Translations under genes and position numbers: made by a program
Notes under the pieces: generated by a model
Database searches by the model: none
What the model was told of the DNA's origin: nothing
What the model saw: the letters and a program-made list of their open reading frames with translations, nothing else
NCBI GenBank assembly: GCA_963598415.1
Contig: CAVBUH010000007.1
Coordinates: forward strand, 1 to 64,000
Direction of reading: 5' to 3'
Length of the DNA: 64,000 nucleotides
DNA from: Colimorpha_A sp900556615
GTDB taxonomy: Bacteria > Bacillota > Clostridia > Oscillospirales > CAG-272
Shown here: positions 16,780 through 26,035 of the stretch, in pieces
Numbering within the stretch: the first letter of the stretch is position 1
Layout: each line of letters begins with the position of its first letter

Positions 16780-19127
16780 TGATGGAAGCTTTTATAAACA
16801 ACCGGATTGGAAATTTTGATTTTTCATGGAAGTTCAGCCGTACTGAGCCACCTCTTCAGGCAAGATATCGGGGAAAATTCAATTCCTATGCCGCTACCCG
16901 AACGGGAAACCGCTGTCCTCAGGCAAAAGCGGGCTTTCGTGACGTTTCTTGGCGGGAGTTGGACCTTCCTCATGACTGGCTTGTCGAGATGCCGTTTGAC
17001 GAAAATGAGCTTCAGTTTCAGGGGGGAATGAAGCGCGGCACAGGCTGGTACAGAAAAGAATTTTTGCTGGATCCCGAATGTGAGGGAAAACAGATTCTAC
17101 TTCGCTTCGAGGGGATTGCCGGAAACTCCGAGATATATGTGAACGGCTCTTTGCTCAAAAGAAATTTCAGCAGCTTCAATGAAATAACAGTGGATATTAC
17201 CGACAGGGCTTATTACGGAGAAACGCCTAACGCGGTTGCTGTTTTCATTGACAGAAGCGATATTGAAAAATGGGCGTACGAGGGCGCGGGAATTTACCGT
17301 CATGTCCGTCTGATTATGAAAGACAGGCTTCATATTGCCGAAAACGGAATATGGTGCAGGGCGATTCGGGAGGACGCGGAGAAATGGAATGTTTTTGCAG
17401 ATATTACAGTTGAAAATTCCGGTTTTGAAGAGAGAGATTTTACGCTGTTTTTCAGGATATACGACCGTCACGGAGCGCTTATCGCTGAAAAATCGGAATC
17501 CGGGCATACGGAATCGGATTCCGAAAGCATCGTCAAAATGCGCTTACCGATAGCTTCTCCCGCGCTTTGGGACGTTGAAAATCCGATACTGTACCGTGTC
17601 TGTGCGGAGGTGGTTTCGGAGGATTTATCCGACTCCGATTTCTGCTCCCTCGGGTTCAGAAGCTTCCGGGCGGATCCGGGGAAAGGCTTTATTCTGAACG
17701 GCAGAGAGCTTAAGCTCTATGGCGTTTGTGCTCATCAGGACCATGCGGGAGTCGGTGTCGCGGTGCCGGATTCCATTATTGAATTTCGTATGAATAAAAT
17801 CAAAGAAATGGGCTGTAACGCCTTCAGAAGCTCTCATAATATGCAGAACCGCGAGCTGCTTGATTACTGCGACAGGAACGGTATTGTGGTTATCTCGGAA
17901 AACCGCAGCTTTGAGACGGGTGACGAGTATATAGCCTGTCTCAAGGAGCAGATAAAACGCGATCGGACGCATCCTTCCGTCATTTTTTATGCGGTATTCA
18001 ACGAGGAGCCGACGGCGGAGCTGAAAGAGGGCAGAAAGATTTATAAAAGGCTTGCCTCCGTCATAAAAAAGCTTGATAATACGAGACTTCTTACCGGAGC
18101 GATGAATAACGGGACAGTGTTCGGAGAGGAAGGAGTCGGAACCTGTCTCGACGTTACCGGCTTTAACTACTGTCTCGACGGCTTTCCGAAATTTCACGGG
18201 CTATATCCGAACCAGCCGGTTATGGGGATAGAGGACGCGGCTCCCTTCAGTACAAGGGGGCAGTATGTATCGGATTATGAAAAGCGAATGGTAATATGCG
18301 ACGATACCTGTCACAAGCTCGGCTTTACCACGATCAGAGAAGCGCTTGAAACAGTCAATAAATCCCGTTACATTGGCGGCGTATTCATTTGGAGCGCCTT
18401 TGATTACAGAGGGGAGGCACATCTGAACAATCTTCCCGAGGGAATCAGTATTCCCGGCTGGCCGGCTGTCATAGCTCAATACGGCATGATGGATATTTGC
18501 GGCTTTCCGAAGGGAGGATATTGGTTTTACCGTGCTTTTACCGATAAGAAGCCCTTTGTCCATATTAACCAGCATTGGAATCATAAGACCGGCGAGCTTG
18601 TTCGGGTTGTTACGGTTTCAAATTGTGATGAGCTCGAATTACTTTTGAACGGAAAAACGCTCGGTAAAAGAAAAAATGATATTTATACGCAGCTTGAGTG
18701 GCTGATTCCGTACGAGCCGGGAGAGCTGAGCGCCGTTTCCTATCGGAACGGAGAAAAGGCTGCCGAAGAAAGCGTTAAAACCTTTTCCGCTCCTGTCGGA
18801 ATCTGTCTTTCCTCCGAAAGAAGCCGGATAAAAAACGATGGAGCCGATACTGTTGTTGTCACGGTCAGTCTTCGTGACGCCGAGGGAAACCCGGTGCTTA
18901 CCGCCGACAATCACATTTGCTTCAGGGCGGAAGGGGGTAAAATTCTCGGCTGCGGAAACGGAAATCCGGTCAGCCACGAGATAGACGCCGAGCCGGAAAG
19001 AAACCTTTTCGAAGGGCTTTGCACCGTTCTTGTAAGAGCAAACAGGGATTCTGCTGGATTGGTTCTGAGAGCATACGGAAGATGTCTTGAGGATGGGGAG
19101 CTTTCATTTGAGATCAGCGGGGATTAA
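16779..19127 (+). CDS. Glycoside hydrolase family 2 (beta-galactosidase or beta-glucuronidase type)
   Basis: A cytoplasmic exo-glycosidase of 782 residues without signal peptide. The N-terminal sugar-binding domain (WRELDLPHDWLVE, GTGWYRKEF, VNGSLL; about 1-185) is followed by an Ig-like domain (about 190-295). The TIM barrel (about 300-590) has the signature GVCAHQDHAG, NAFRSSHN and FYAVFNEE, with acid/base Glu near 409, and a candidate nucleophile Glu485 in VMGIED. A C-terminal Ig/Big-like region (about 600-782) completes it. Probably it removes beta-galactose from mucin glycans after sialidase action, but GH2 specificity cannot be read by eye. Start is ATG 16779 or 16782. The stop codon lies in the end of an R1 repeat. 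Confidence 0.88.
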   Translation: MMEAFINNRIGNFDFSWKFSRTEPPLQARYRGKFNSYAATRTGNRCPQAKAGFRDVSWRELDLPHDWLVEMPFDENELQFQGGMKRGTGWYRKEFLLDPECEGKQILLRFEGIAGNSEIYVNGSLLKRNFSSFNEITVDITDRAYYGETPNAVAVFIDRSDIEKWAYEGAGIYRHVRLIMKDRLHIAENGIWCRAIREDAEKWNVFADITVENSGFEERDFTLFFRIYDRHGALIAEKSESGHTESDSESIVKMRLPIASPALWDVENPILYRVCAEVVSEDLSDSDFCSLGFRSFRADPGKGFILNGRELKLYGVCAHQDHAGVGVAVPDSIIEFRMNKIKEMGCNAFRSSHNMQNRELLDYCDRNGIVVISENRSFETGDEYIACLKEQIKRDRTHPSVIFYAVFNEEPTAELKEGRKIYKRLASVIKKLDNTRLLTGAMNNGTVFGEEGVGTCLDVTGFNYCLDGFPKFHGLYPNQPVMGIEDAAPFSTRGQYVSDYEKRMVICDDTCHKLGFTTIREALETVNKSRYIGGVFIWSAFDYRGEAHLNNLPEGISIPGWPAVIAQYGMMDICGFPKGGYWFYRAFTDKKPFVHINQHWNHKTGELVRVVTVSNCDELELLLNGKTLGKRKNDIYTQLEWLIPYEPGELSAVSYRNGEKAAEESVKTFSAPVGICLSSERSRIKNDGADTVVVTVSLRDAEGNPVLTADNHICFRAEGGKILGCGNGNPVSHEIDAEPERNLFEGLCTVLVRANRDSAGLVLRAYGRCLEDGELSFEISGD

Positions 19128-19285
19128 GACGATATCGGCGGATTCTGACGGTACAGATGTACACGATACCAATTGAGGAGGCAAAAGCGTCTTCTTTGCC
19201 GACGAAACTTCTGAAGTGTGACGGGAAAGATGCAAGCAAATGCGCAACAAAGACGTTAGCCGTGCCCTCGGCGGTATTGCCTTAA
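19124..19285 (+). repeat. R1 palindromic repeat, copy 4 (divergent left end)
   Basis: Starts TTAAGAC, whose TAA is the stop codon of the GH2 gene, and ends GCGGTATTGCCTTAA. The central CAATTGAGGAGGC and GCAAGCAAATGCGCAA blocks are clear. The left half is shortened. Confidence 0.75.
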
Positions 19286-19301
19286 ATTATGAAAAGCAAG
19301 A

Positions 19302-19344
19302 AGGTTCCCGCAAATCACTTCAAAAGTGCTGCGGGAACCTTTTT
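19302..19344 (+). terminator. Rho-independent terminator between GH2 and ddl
   Basis: AGGTTCCCGCA (19302-19312) pairs perfectly with 19330-19340, with a second short CACTT/AAGTG stem inside and TTTT after it. It lies between two convergent genes and mainly serves the plus strand. Confidence 0.85.
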
Positions 19345-19429
19345 GGTTATGTTTCTGTAAAATTGCGCTATCAGGATTGCCGGGATAAGAGAAAGCGTGG
19401 GAAGCGAGGGTTCTGTATTCGGAAGAGCT

Positions 19430-20446
19430 TTATCCCATGGCAATCATTTCGCAAAGATCGTCATAAGAGATTCCTGCGGCTGCGGCTTCTCTGGGCAGAA
19501 GGCTCAGCGGAGTCATTCCGGGAAGCGTATTTGCTTCAAGGCAATAGGGAACGCCGTTTGAGAGGATAAAATCGATGCGGCAATAGGTGCCGAGCCGGAG
19601 AAGCTTTGCGGTTTTGAGCGCGGCGTCGGAAAGCATACGGTTTTCCTCTTCGGTAAGATCGGGCGGACAGATTTCCTCAGTCATACCCGGCTGATATTTG
19701 TTTTTATAGTCATAAAATCCGCTTTTCGGAATAATTTCAACAGGAGGAAGCGGTTTTCCCCGGAGAATTCCCACTGTCATTTCACGCCCGGTAATTTTCT
19801 TTTCGATCAATATCCTGTCCTCAAAAGTAAAGGCGCTTTTCATTGCAGAAGCAAGCTCTTCATGAGTAGATACGATGGAAACACCGACCGACGAACCGCA
19901 GGAACAGGGCTTTATGACACAGGGAAGCCCGATTTTTTCCGTCAGATAGGCTTCGTCATAGCTCTGCTTTGTGACCGTAATGCTTTCCGGAACAGCAATT
20001 CCGCCGGCAAGAAGCAGCTTTTTGGTTATATCCTTATCCATGGCAAGAAGACTTCCGATATAACCGGTGCCGGTATACTTTATGCCATAGCAATCGAGAG
20101 CAGCCTGAAGCTGACCGTTTTCTCCCATTGCTCCGTGAAGCGCAAGAAACACGATGTCGGCGCGGCGGCATATTTCGATAACGTTTTTTCCGATAAGTGC
20201 CTCTCCGTTTCCGCTTTCCGACTTGATTTTCTTAAGATCGGGGGCAGCTTCCTTTACCGTGTAAGGCTCCGAAGGGATTTCGGTATAGAGTTCCTCTGTA
20301 TTTTCGGGGATTTCGGCGCCAAGATAGACGTCAATAAGGGCAACTTTATGTCCTTTTCGGCGAAGAGCATTCGCAATCAGGCTTCCGGAGGTGAGGGAAA
20401 CGTCTCGTTCGGGGCTGAGACCTCCGGTTAATACGGTGATTTTCAT
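19430..20446 (-). CDS. ddl: D-alanine--D-alanine ligase
   Basis: An ATP-grasp ligase that makes the D-Ala-D-Ala dipeptide for peptidoglycan, 338 residues from MKITVLTGGLSPERDVS. The motifs are complete: ALHGAMGENG, LAMDKDITK, the VIKPCSCGSSVGV loop, EKKITGREMTVG, YCRIDFIL, and EANTLPGMTPLSLLP with the metal ligands. The ATG at 20446 has AAAGGA upstream. A longer frame exists to 20740, but its first 98 codons are a translation of an R1 repeat, so it is rejected. It is a monocistronic gene facing away from its neighbours. No vancomycin-type change is evident from the motifs alone. Confidence 0.96.
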   Translation of the reverse strand: MKITVLTGGLSPERDVSLTSGSLIANALRRKGHKVALIDVYLGAEIPENTEELYTEIPSEPYTVKEAAPDLKKIKSESGNGEALIGKNVIEICRRADIVFLALHGAMGENGQLQAALDCYGIKYTGTGYIGSLLAMDKDITKKLLLAGGIAVPESITVTKQSYDEAYLTEKIGLPCVIKPCSCGSSVGVSIVSTHEELASAMKSAFTFEDRILIEKKITGREMTVGILRGKPLPPVEIIPKSGFYDYKNKYQPGMTEEICPPDLTEEENRMLSDAALKTAKLLRLGTYCRIDFILSNGVPYCLEANTLPGMTPLSLLPREAAAAGISYDDLCEMIAMG

Positions 20447-20589
20447 AATATGTTTTTCCTTTATATATAATTTAGCTTTATCGTTTGTCAAGGTCAGCAA
20501 ATTACATTGCATTTCGTTTTTCAGCGGATTCATCGATGAAAAAACATCTTTTAAACGGGTAAAGTGGGGCCGCACACCGAGGGAAGAAG

Positions 20590-20758
20590 TTAAGGTAATA
20601 CCGCACAATGATTGTTGTGCAGTTGCGCCGCCAGAGTTTTCGTTGGACAATACAAATTGAGGAGACAATGCCGACGAAACTTCTGAAGTATGACGGAAAA
20701 GATACAAGCAAATGCGCAATAAAGGCGTTAGCCTGTGCACCCGACAGTATTGCCTTAA
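20590..20758 (+). repeat. R1 palindromic repeat, copy 5
   Basis: Starts TTAAGGTAATACCGCACAA and ends CAGTATTGCCTTAA, with the GCACAATGATTGTTGTGC hairpin. It lies upstream of ddl, where it creates the false N-terminal extension of that gene. Confidence 0.88.
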
Positions 20759-20769
20759 GAAATTAACTG

Positions 20770-20933
20770 AAGGGCACCTCTAAAAATTCACTGCCCAAAT
20801 TCGGCTCGATCTGTTTTCCGTCATTCGTCACAAAAATCCTTGACAGATGTATACTCTGCCTGTGGAATTTTTGTTTAGACTGACGAAAAAATCTCTTTAC
20901 CGTCTATGTACACTGAATTATTAGAGATTCCCT
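20770..20933. repeat. R2 repeat, copy 1
   Basis: Ends are AAGGGCACCTCTAAAAATTCA and, inverted, TGAATTATTAGAGATTCCCT. The interior has CCGTCATTCGTCACAAAAAT and GACTGACGAAAAA, also present in some R1 copies, so R1 and R2 are related. It is directly followed by the left half of an R3 element. Confidence 0.75.
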
Positions 20934-21000
20934 GAATCAATCATCAACGGAGCTTTCGGGCAGATGGATTGCCCGGCATCGTTAAAATATCTTGAAATAG
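20934..21000. repeat. R3 repeat, left half only
   Basis: Matches the left half of R3 (AATCAATCATCAACGG, GGATTGCCCGGCATCGTTAA, CTTGAAATA). It stops exactly where R1 copy 6 begins, and the right half is missing. Confidence 0.7.
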
Positions 21001-21199
21001 GAAGGCAAGGCTGACGGGTTCTGACAGTACAGATGTGTACTCGTATTTTTCGTTAAACGAAATCAATTAAGGAGGCAGAAGCGACTCCTCTGCTGACGAA
21101 ATTTGTGAAGTGTGACGACGGGAAATGGGCAGGCAGATATGCCGTCAGGGCGCAAGCCGTTAATTCTGCGGTGATGTCTTAAAGGCAGTGATGTCTTAA
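21001..21199 (+). repeat. R1 palindromic repeat, copy 6
   Basis: Has TTTTTCGTTAAACGA, TCAATTAAGGAGGCAG and GACGAAATTTGTGAAGTGTGACG of the R1 core. The right end GTGATGTCTTAAA is repeated in tandem. It is inserted after CTTGAAATAG of an R3 element, the same point as R1 copy 16. Confidence 0.75.
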
Positions 21200-21205
21200 A
21201 GTATG

Positions 21206-22441
21206 TTACTTTCTTATAATATCTCCTGCTTTCGCCTCAAAGGGGAGCGGGAGGGAAAAATGCATAAGCGGATGAGGCGCTGAGGAAATCGGCTTTCCGG
21301 CTTCATCTCTGAGATTCTGAACAGTAAAGGGCTTTCCGGGAAAGCCGGGGCTGATCAGCTCGGCAATTTCTCCGGCGGAGATTTTATTACGCTGGATAAC
21401 AGAAGCCCGGCGGGTGATAGGATCGAAAGCTTCCACGACGCCGATATAAGCTTTTTCGCGGACATAGCCGGCATTTTCCACAGTCTGTGCATTTTTCATC
21501 GGATCATCAAAATAATATCCGGTGCAGTAGTCGCGGTGGCTTACGCTTTCAAGCTCGGTTTTCCAGATAGGATCGAACCGATAAGCGGCGGGTTCGGCAA
21601 GATATCGGTCAATCGCCATCCGGTAGGTATTGGCGGTAACGGCGGTATAATAGGCGCTTTTCATGCGTCCCTCGATTTTAAAGCTGTCGATTCCGCTTTC
21701 CATCAGTTCCGGAATGTGTTCGATCATGCACATATCGCGGCTGCTCATAATAAAGGTGCCGAGATCGGTTTCGATAACCGGAATCAGCTGATTCCGGCGT
21801 TTTTCTTCTGCAATTTCGTAGAGAGTATAGTTCCACCTACAGGGCTGTGTACAGGCGCCTCGGTTCGCGTCGCGTCCGGTAAAATGATTGGAGAGAAGGC
21901 ATCTACCGCTCCAGGATACGCACATGGAACCGTGTATAAAGGCTTCCAGCTCCATTTCTTTTGTGGTATTTTTTCTGATTGTCTTAATTTCTTCGAGAGA
22001 AAGCTCTCTTGCCAGAACGGCACGGCGGCAGCCGAGCCGTCGGTACTGTTCGGCTGCCGCTGCGGAGACAATACTCGCTTGTGTAGAGACATGAATTTCG
22101 GTTTCCGGAAGAATCTCCCGAATGAGCGCAATCACGCCGAGATCGGCGGCAATGATTCCGTGAAGACCGGCATCTGTCAGGGAATAAAGATATTCTTTCA
22201 GCGCCGGATATTCGTATCCGTGCGGCAGGACATTAACGGTCAGATAAATTTTTGCGTTATAGCGTGAGGCGAGTTTAACCGCTTCTTTTATTTCTTCAAT
22301 ACTGAAATTATCCGCCGCGGAGCGCATACCGAACCGATGCCCCGCAAGATATACCGCGTCGGCACCGTAAAGAAGTGCCGAACGGAGTTTTTCGGGATTG
22401 CCGGCAGGACAGAGCAGCTCCGGTTTTTTGAAATCGGTCAT
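21206..22441 (-). CDS. U32-family peptidase-like protein (tRNA/rRNA hydroxylation type)
   Basis: 411 residues of the U32 family, now known to include enzymes for prephenate-dependent tRNA hydroxylation (TrhP) and 23S rRNA hydroxylation (RlhA). It begins ELLCPAGNPEKLRSALLYGADAVYLAG. The hallmark cysteine cluster is complete: EAFIHGSMCVSWSGRCLLS and then RGACTQPCRW. SSRDMCMIEHIPEL and FKIEGRMKS follow. It starts one base after the stop of the leucine-rich-repeat lipoprotein gene, so both are one transcript. The organization with a second U32 gene, common for TrhP pairs, is not seen here. Protease activity is unlikely. Confidence 0.9.
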   Translation of the reverse strand: MTDFKKPELLCPAGNPEKLRSALLYGADAVYLAGHRFGMRSAADNFSIEEIKEAVKLASRYNAKIYLTVNVLPHGYEYPALKEYLYSLTDAGLHGIIAADLGVIALIREILPETEIHVSTQASIVSAAAAEQYRRLGCRRAVLARELSLEEIKTIRKNTTKEMELEAFIHGSMCVSWSGRCLLSNHFTGRDANRGACTQPCRWNYTLYEIAEEKRRNQLIPVIETDLGTFIMSSRDMCMIEHIPELMESGIDSFKIEGRMKSAYYTAVTANTYRMAIDRYLAEPAAYRFDPIWKTELESVSHRDYCTGYYFDDPMKNAQTVENAGYVREKAYIGVVEAFDPITRRASVIQRNKISAGEIAELISPGFPGKPFTVQNLRDEAGKPISSAPHPLMHFSLPLPFEAKAGDIIRK

Positions 22442-22442
22442 A

Positions 22443-23327
22443 TCAGCCTTTCCCGGCGCCTGTCATGGCGTCGTAATCGCAGGCTTCAAATTTATATTTG
22501 TTGCGATTGGCGTTTTTTTCTGCAGCAGAGCCGGAAGGCGCGTATACGGTCAGGTTATTGCAGCCGACGAAAACCCCTTCCCCGATGGTTACGGTTTCGG
22601 AGGGAATAACGATTTTAGTCAGAGCGGTACAGGAGCTGAAAGCATAATCACCGATTTTCAGCACGGTCTTCGGAACGATAATTTCGGTCAGAGAGGTGCA
22701 GTTATAGAATACGCGCTCTCCTATCTCGGAAAGACGGGGGCAGAACTCTATTGATGAGAGCTCGGTGCAGCCGTAAAAGGCATACTTTCCCATTTTAGAA
22801 ACATTGGCAGGTATTTTGAGCGATGTGATTTTAGTGTTGTAGAAGCTGTATTTCCCGATTCCCGATACCGAATCAGGGAGCTTAAGAACAGTAAGACCGG
22901 AATTTCTGAAGGCATAATCGGCTATTGTCTCAAGCCCTTCGTTGAACGACACTTCGCTGAGCGCCGAACAGCCCTCAAAGGCATATCTGTCTATTGATAT
23001 CAGCGATGAGGGTAGGACGATTTTTTCGAGCTTGGTGTTATTTTTAAAGGCTTCCTCTCCGATAAGCTTAACGGGAACGCCGGCAGCAGATTCCGGAATG
23101 GTTACAGCCGTTTCCTTTCCGCTGTAGCTCTTTATTTCAGCATATGTAATATGAATATCAATTGTGAATCCGTTTGAAACAACCGAAGATTTTACATTCT
23201 CCTCGGGGATTCCCTTAGTCACAACCGCCGGGAGCTTATCGCTGTTTTTCTCTGCACAGCCGGAAAAGATACCTGTCAGAGACAATGCCAGTATAACCGC
23301 CAAAATTTTGAACGTTATTTTATTCAT
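22443..23327 (-). CDS. Leucine-rich-repeat surface lipoprotein (BspA/LRR_5 type)
   Basis: 294 residues from MNKITFKILAVILALSL, with a lipoprotein signal ending FSGC (Cys near 21). The rest is a run of about eight LRR_5 repeats of 22-23 residues (IGEEAFKNNTKLEKIVLPSSL, IDRYAFEGCSALSEVSF, IGDYAFSSCTALTKIVIPS). This is the repeat of BspA-like surface proteins that bind host or microbial ligands. The ATG at 23327 has AAAGGA upstream; the longer frame to 23366 lacks one. It is cotranscribed with the U32 gene. The end, FEACDYDAMTGAGKG, is outside the repeat. Confidence 0.88.
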   Translation of the reverse strand: MNKITFKILAVILALSLTGIFSGCAEKNSDKLPAVVTKGIPEENVKSSVVSNGFTIDIHITYAEIKSYSGKETAVTIPESAAGVPVKLIGEEAFKNNTKLEKIVLPSSLISIDRYAFEGCSALSEVSFNEGLETIADYAFRNSGLTVLKLPDSVSGIGKYSFYNTKITSLKIPANVSKMGKYAFYGCTELSSIEFCPRLSEIGERVFYNCTSLTEIIVPKTVLKIGDYAFSSCTALTKIVIPSETVTIGEGVFVGCNNLTVYAPSGSAAEKNANRNKYKFEACDYDAMTGAGKG

Positions 23328-23474
23328 ACAAAATCCTTTCTTTTTCCGTCGGCTCCAGAGAGGCATTTCAATCCTGTTTAGGACGTAAAATAATTTTTAT
23401 TATTATATCATTTCAGTTCCCTGTTGTCAAGTAACGCATACGTCGGGAATACAAAAGGATTTATCCATCCGGCG

Positions 23475-24842
23475 CTATCTGATTTTTCTTTGTACCCGTC
23501 GAAACATAAGCATGGTAACCGAGAGGGAAAGAAGCTCCGTTATCGGAAATGCGGTCCACACGATCCATTTCATTTCCGGGTTTACTTTGGATATTGACAC
23601 GAAGAGGATTACAATCGGGAAAATCAGGACAAGCTGACGAAGGAATGAAATGACAAGCGATTCGGCTCCGCGGTTCAGCGCCTGAAAGATGCCTTGGAAG
23701 GCAATATTCGCACCAGCAAAAACAAAGCTGACGGATATAATCCGAACTGCTCCCGTAAACAAAGAGTTCGCCTCTCCCGAAAGAGAGAACAGAGTTGAAA
23801 TCGGATTTGCAAACATCTCTGCCGCAGTCGTTCCTATTGCCATGAGCAGAATGGTATACAGAAGTCCGCAGCGGATTCCTTCCTCCACTCTTGCAGAATC
23901 TTTTTTACCGTAATTAAAAGAAACGATGGGGGTTATTGCGTCGCGGAAGCCAAAGGCGGCGAAAAGAACAAATTGCTGAATTTTATAGAAAAGACCGTAG
24001 ACGGTTACCATGACGTCGGACAGTGCTCCGAGAATAATATTCAAACCGTAAGTCATTACCGAAATCAGCGCCTGGGATATGATCGCCGGAACGCCTATTT
24101 TATAGATCTCACTGATAATACGGAAGGAAGGCTTCATATTTTTTATGTTTTTTGATAGCTCGGAATTGAAGCATAAATGCAGGAGACATGCAACGGCAAA
24201 AGAGACAATCTGACCGATAACCGTCGCCCATGCCGCTCCTTTTATACCCATTTCATCACAGCCCCAAAGTCCGTATATCATAATCGGGTCAAGGATTATA
24301 TTTGCGGCAGCACCCGATATAAGCGATATGGTAGAGCATATCGGGTGAGCTCCTGCCTGGAGAAGTTTTTCAAATATGGCAAACAACACGTTCCCAAATG
24401 AGAAAATACAGCAAATCCTAAGATAATCCGATGCCATTGAACAAACGAGAGGATCGCTTGTCTGAGATCCGGCGTAAAGCTCTGTTCCGAAAACGCCGAA
24501 TATAGCGAAGATAACAGAAATCAGTATGCCGAGAAAAACCGCATTCCCCGCTGTGAGGCTTGCCTTATCTCGGTCTCCCTGTCCGAGACTTCTTGAAAGC
24601 AGAGCGTTTGCTCCAACGCCTGTTCCGATGGCGGTCGCAACCATAAGAATCTGAAGAGGAAAGGCAAGGGTAAGCGCATTAAGTGCCGCTTCGGCATTTT
24701 CCTGGATGTTGGCTATGAATAGACTGTCAACGATGTTGTACAGAGCCTGAAGCATAAGTGATATCACCATGGGGATTCCCATCGAAAGCATAAGCTTTTT
24801 TACCGAAACGGATGCCATTTTGTTTGTTATGTGTTCATTCAT
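23475..24842 (-). CDS. MATE-family multidrug efflux transporter
   Basis: 455 residues with about 12 hydrophobic helices in two six-helix halves, as in NorM/DinF-type cation-coupled exporters. Family features are MGIPMVISLMLQALYNIVDSLFIA at the start, GVGANALLSRSLGQGD, and in the second half GFRDAITPIVSFNYGKKDSARVEEG. The likely role is export of cationic drugs or metabolites with Na+ or H+. The subtype is closest to clostridial MepA-like proteins by pattern. It is a single gene, with an R4 repeat immediately upstream of it. Confidence 0.93.
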   Translation of the reverse strand: MNEHITNKMASVSVKKLMLSMGIPMVISLMLQALYNIVDSLFIANIQENAEAALNALTLAFPLQILMVATAIGTGVGANALLSRSLGQGDRDKASLTAGNAVFLGILISVIFAIFGVFGTELYAGSQTSDPLVCSMASDYLRICCIFSFGNVLFAIFEKLLQAGAHPICSTISLISGAAANIILDPIMIYGLWGCDEMGIKGAAWATVIGQIVSFAVACLLHLCFNSELSKNIKNMKPSFRIISEIYKIGVPAIISQALISVMTYGLNIILGALSDVMVTVYGLFYKIQQFVLFAAFGFRDAITPIVSFNYGKKDSARVEEGIRCGLLYTILLMAIGTTAAEMFANPISTLFSLSGEANSLFTGAVRIISVSFVFAGANIAFQGIFQALNRGAESLVISFLRQLVLIFPIVILFVSISKVNPEMKWIVWTAFPITELLSLSVTMLMFRRVQRKIR

Positions 24843-24902
24843 TTTATATTATCCTGTTCTTTAAAATATTACTGTGCCGTAATTCGGTTAACGTTTCAGG
24901 AG

Positions 24903-25385
24903 GTAAATAATAATTTAGATTACTCTTGAAAGAGAAAGAGAACGTCTTTCCACTTTCTTTCTATGAAGAAAGAAAGTTCCAAAGAAAGTCACCAAAGGAA
25001 GAAACCGCTTGATTTTCGGACAAGAAGTCCGAAAATCTTACGCATGGTTTCCGCAGTTACCGCGGAGCGGTTACTGCTCGTTACCGCGAAGCGGTCACTG
25101 CCTTGGAACTCCTCTTTCCTATCTCACCGTCAGATAAAGTTTACCGAAAACACCGCATTTTCACGAATTAACGCTTGTTTTTCCCTCTGTAAACCGAAGA
25201 AACGGCTTCATCCAGATAGGAGTGGGGGTTCAAAGGGGGAGAAACATTGAGCAGTTTTTCTGCTTTTGCTGAAAAATGCTCAGGTTCTTCCCCTTGTAAC
25301 TTTCTTTGCGAGCGTTTCTTTCTTTATAGAAAGAAATGCGGAAAAAGTTCCCACTCTTTCAAGAGTAATCTAAATTATTATTTAC
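24903..25385 (+). mobile_element. R4 element, complete copy with 32-bp terminal inverted repeats
   Basis: 24903-24934 and 25354-25385 are perfect 32-bp inverted repeats beginning GTAAATAATAATTTAGATTA. The 483-bp interior has no transposase but is well conserved with the copy at 32668-33225, which is in the opposite orientation, and the right end matches 1-76. A 95-codon frame (24963-25250) shares a stretch with a frame in the other copy, but it has a repetitive composition and is probably not a gene. It looks like a non-autonomous transposon (MITE). Confidence 0.8.
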
Positions 25386-25407
25386 GATAAAACTCTTATA
25401 TTACGAC

Positions 25408-25460
25408 AAAAATAAAAAGAGTAGCTGAAACAACCGGACTTACGCTTGTTTTAGCTACTC
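25408..25460 (-). terminator. Orphan terminator on the minus strand
   Basis: GAGTAGCTGAAACAA (25419-25433) pairs with 25446-25460 with one mismatch. On the minus strand TTTTTATTTTT follows. No minus-strand gene precedes it, only repeats, so it may mark a lost gene or a small RNA. Confidence 0.55.
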
Positions 25461-25561
25461 ATTGCGTTGAAATTATAGCATTTTTCAGCGGATTTGTCAA
25501 GAAAGCAAATAAATTTTTCTGCCTTTCTCGCAAGGAGACCGCCTTTTACAGAGCGTTTGTA

Positions 25562-25712
25562 AAGGGGACGCCTGAAACCTCACTGCACAAACCTGATTGA
25601 TCTGTTTTCCGTCATTCGTCACAAAAATCCTTGTCAAATGCATATGCCATTTGCGGAACTTTGATTGAGACTGACACTTGCCGTCTGTGAACATTGAATT
25701 ATTAGAGGTATC
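25562..25712. repeat. R2 repeat, copy 2
   Basis: Shares GATCTGTTTTCCGTCATTCG and GAATTATTAGAG with the R2 copy at 20770. It abuts an R1 copy, as the other R2 copy abuts an R3/R1 pair. Confidence 0.72.
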
Positions 25713-25889
25713 TTAGGCAATACAGCACAATCATGGCTAACGCTTTTGCTGCGCATATGCTTGCATCTATTCTGTCATACTTCACAAATTTCGTTGGCAG
25801 AGGATCCACTCTTGTCTCCTAAATTAGTATCGTTTGACGAAAAAACGGCGGCGCGTCTGCGCAGCAATCATTGAACGGTATTGCCTTAA
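25713..25889 (-). repeat. R1 palindromic repeat, copy 7
   Basis: Starts TTAGGCAATACAGCACAATC and ends GAACGGTATTGCCTTAA. It has CACAAATTTCGTTGGCAGAGG and GACGAAAAAACGGCGGCG in the core. It completes a 1-kb block of repeats between the MATE gene and the decarboxylase cluster. Confidence 0.85.
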
Positions 25890-26035
25890 AATAAAAAACA
25901 TATTTTATTATTAAAATTGAGTACGGAAAAACACAAAATATTCATGAAAAATTCAAATTTATCCTTTACAATATATATTATAATGGGGAAATGTTTTTGA
26001 AGTATTCCCGTGTGTGATTTTCAGGAGGATTTTAC

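Noticed and set aside
20447..20740. 98-codon N-terminal extension of ddl
   Set aside because: It is a translation of R1 copy 5. The ATG at 20446 has a ribosome site and gives the normal Ddl start.
21536..22267. 243-codon frame opposite the U32 gene
   Set aside because: Antisense shadow of a protein with its full cysteine signature.
24963..25250. 95-codon frame inside R4, partly shared with a frame at 32917-33153
   Set aside because: The shared peptide follows from repeat DNA. The frame breaks differently in the second copy and has no ribosome site.
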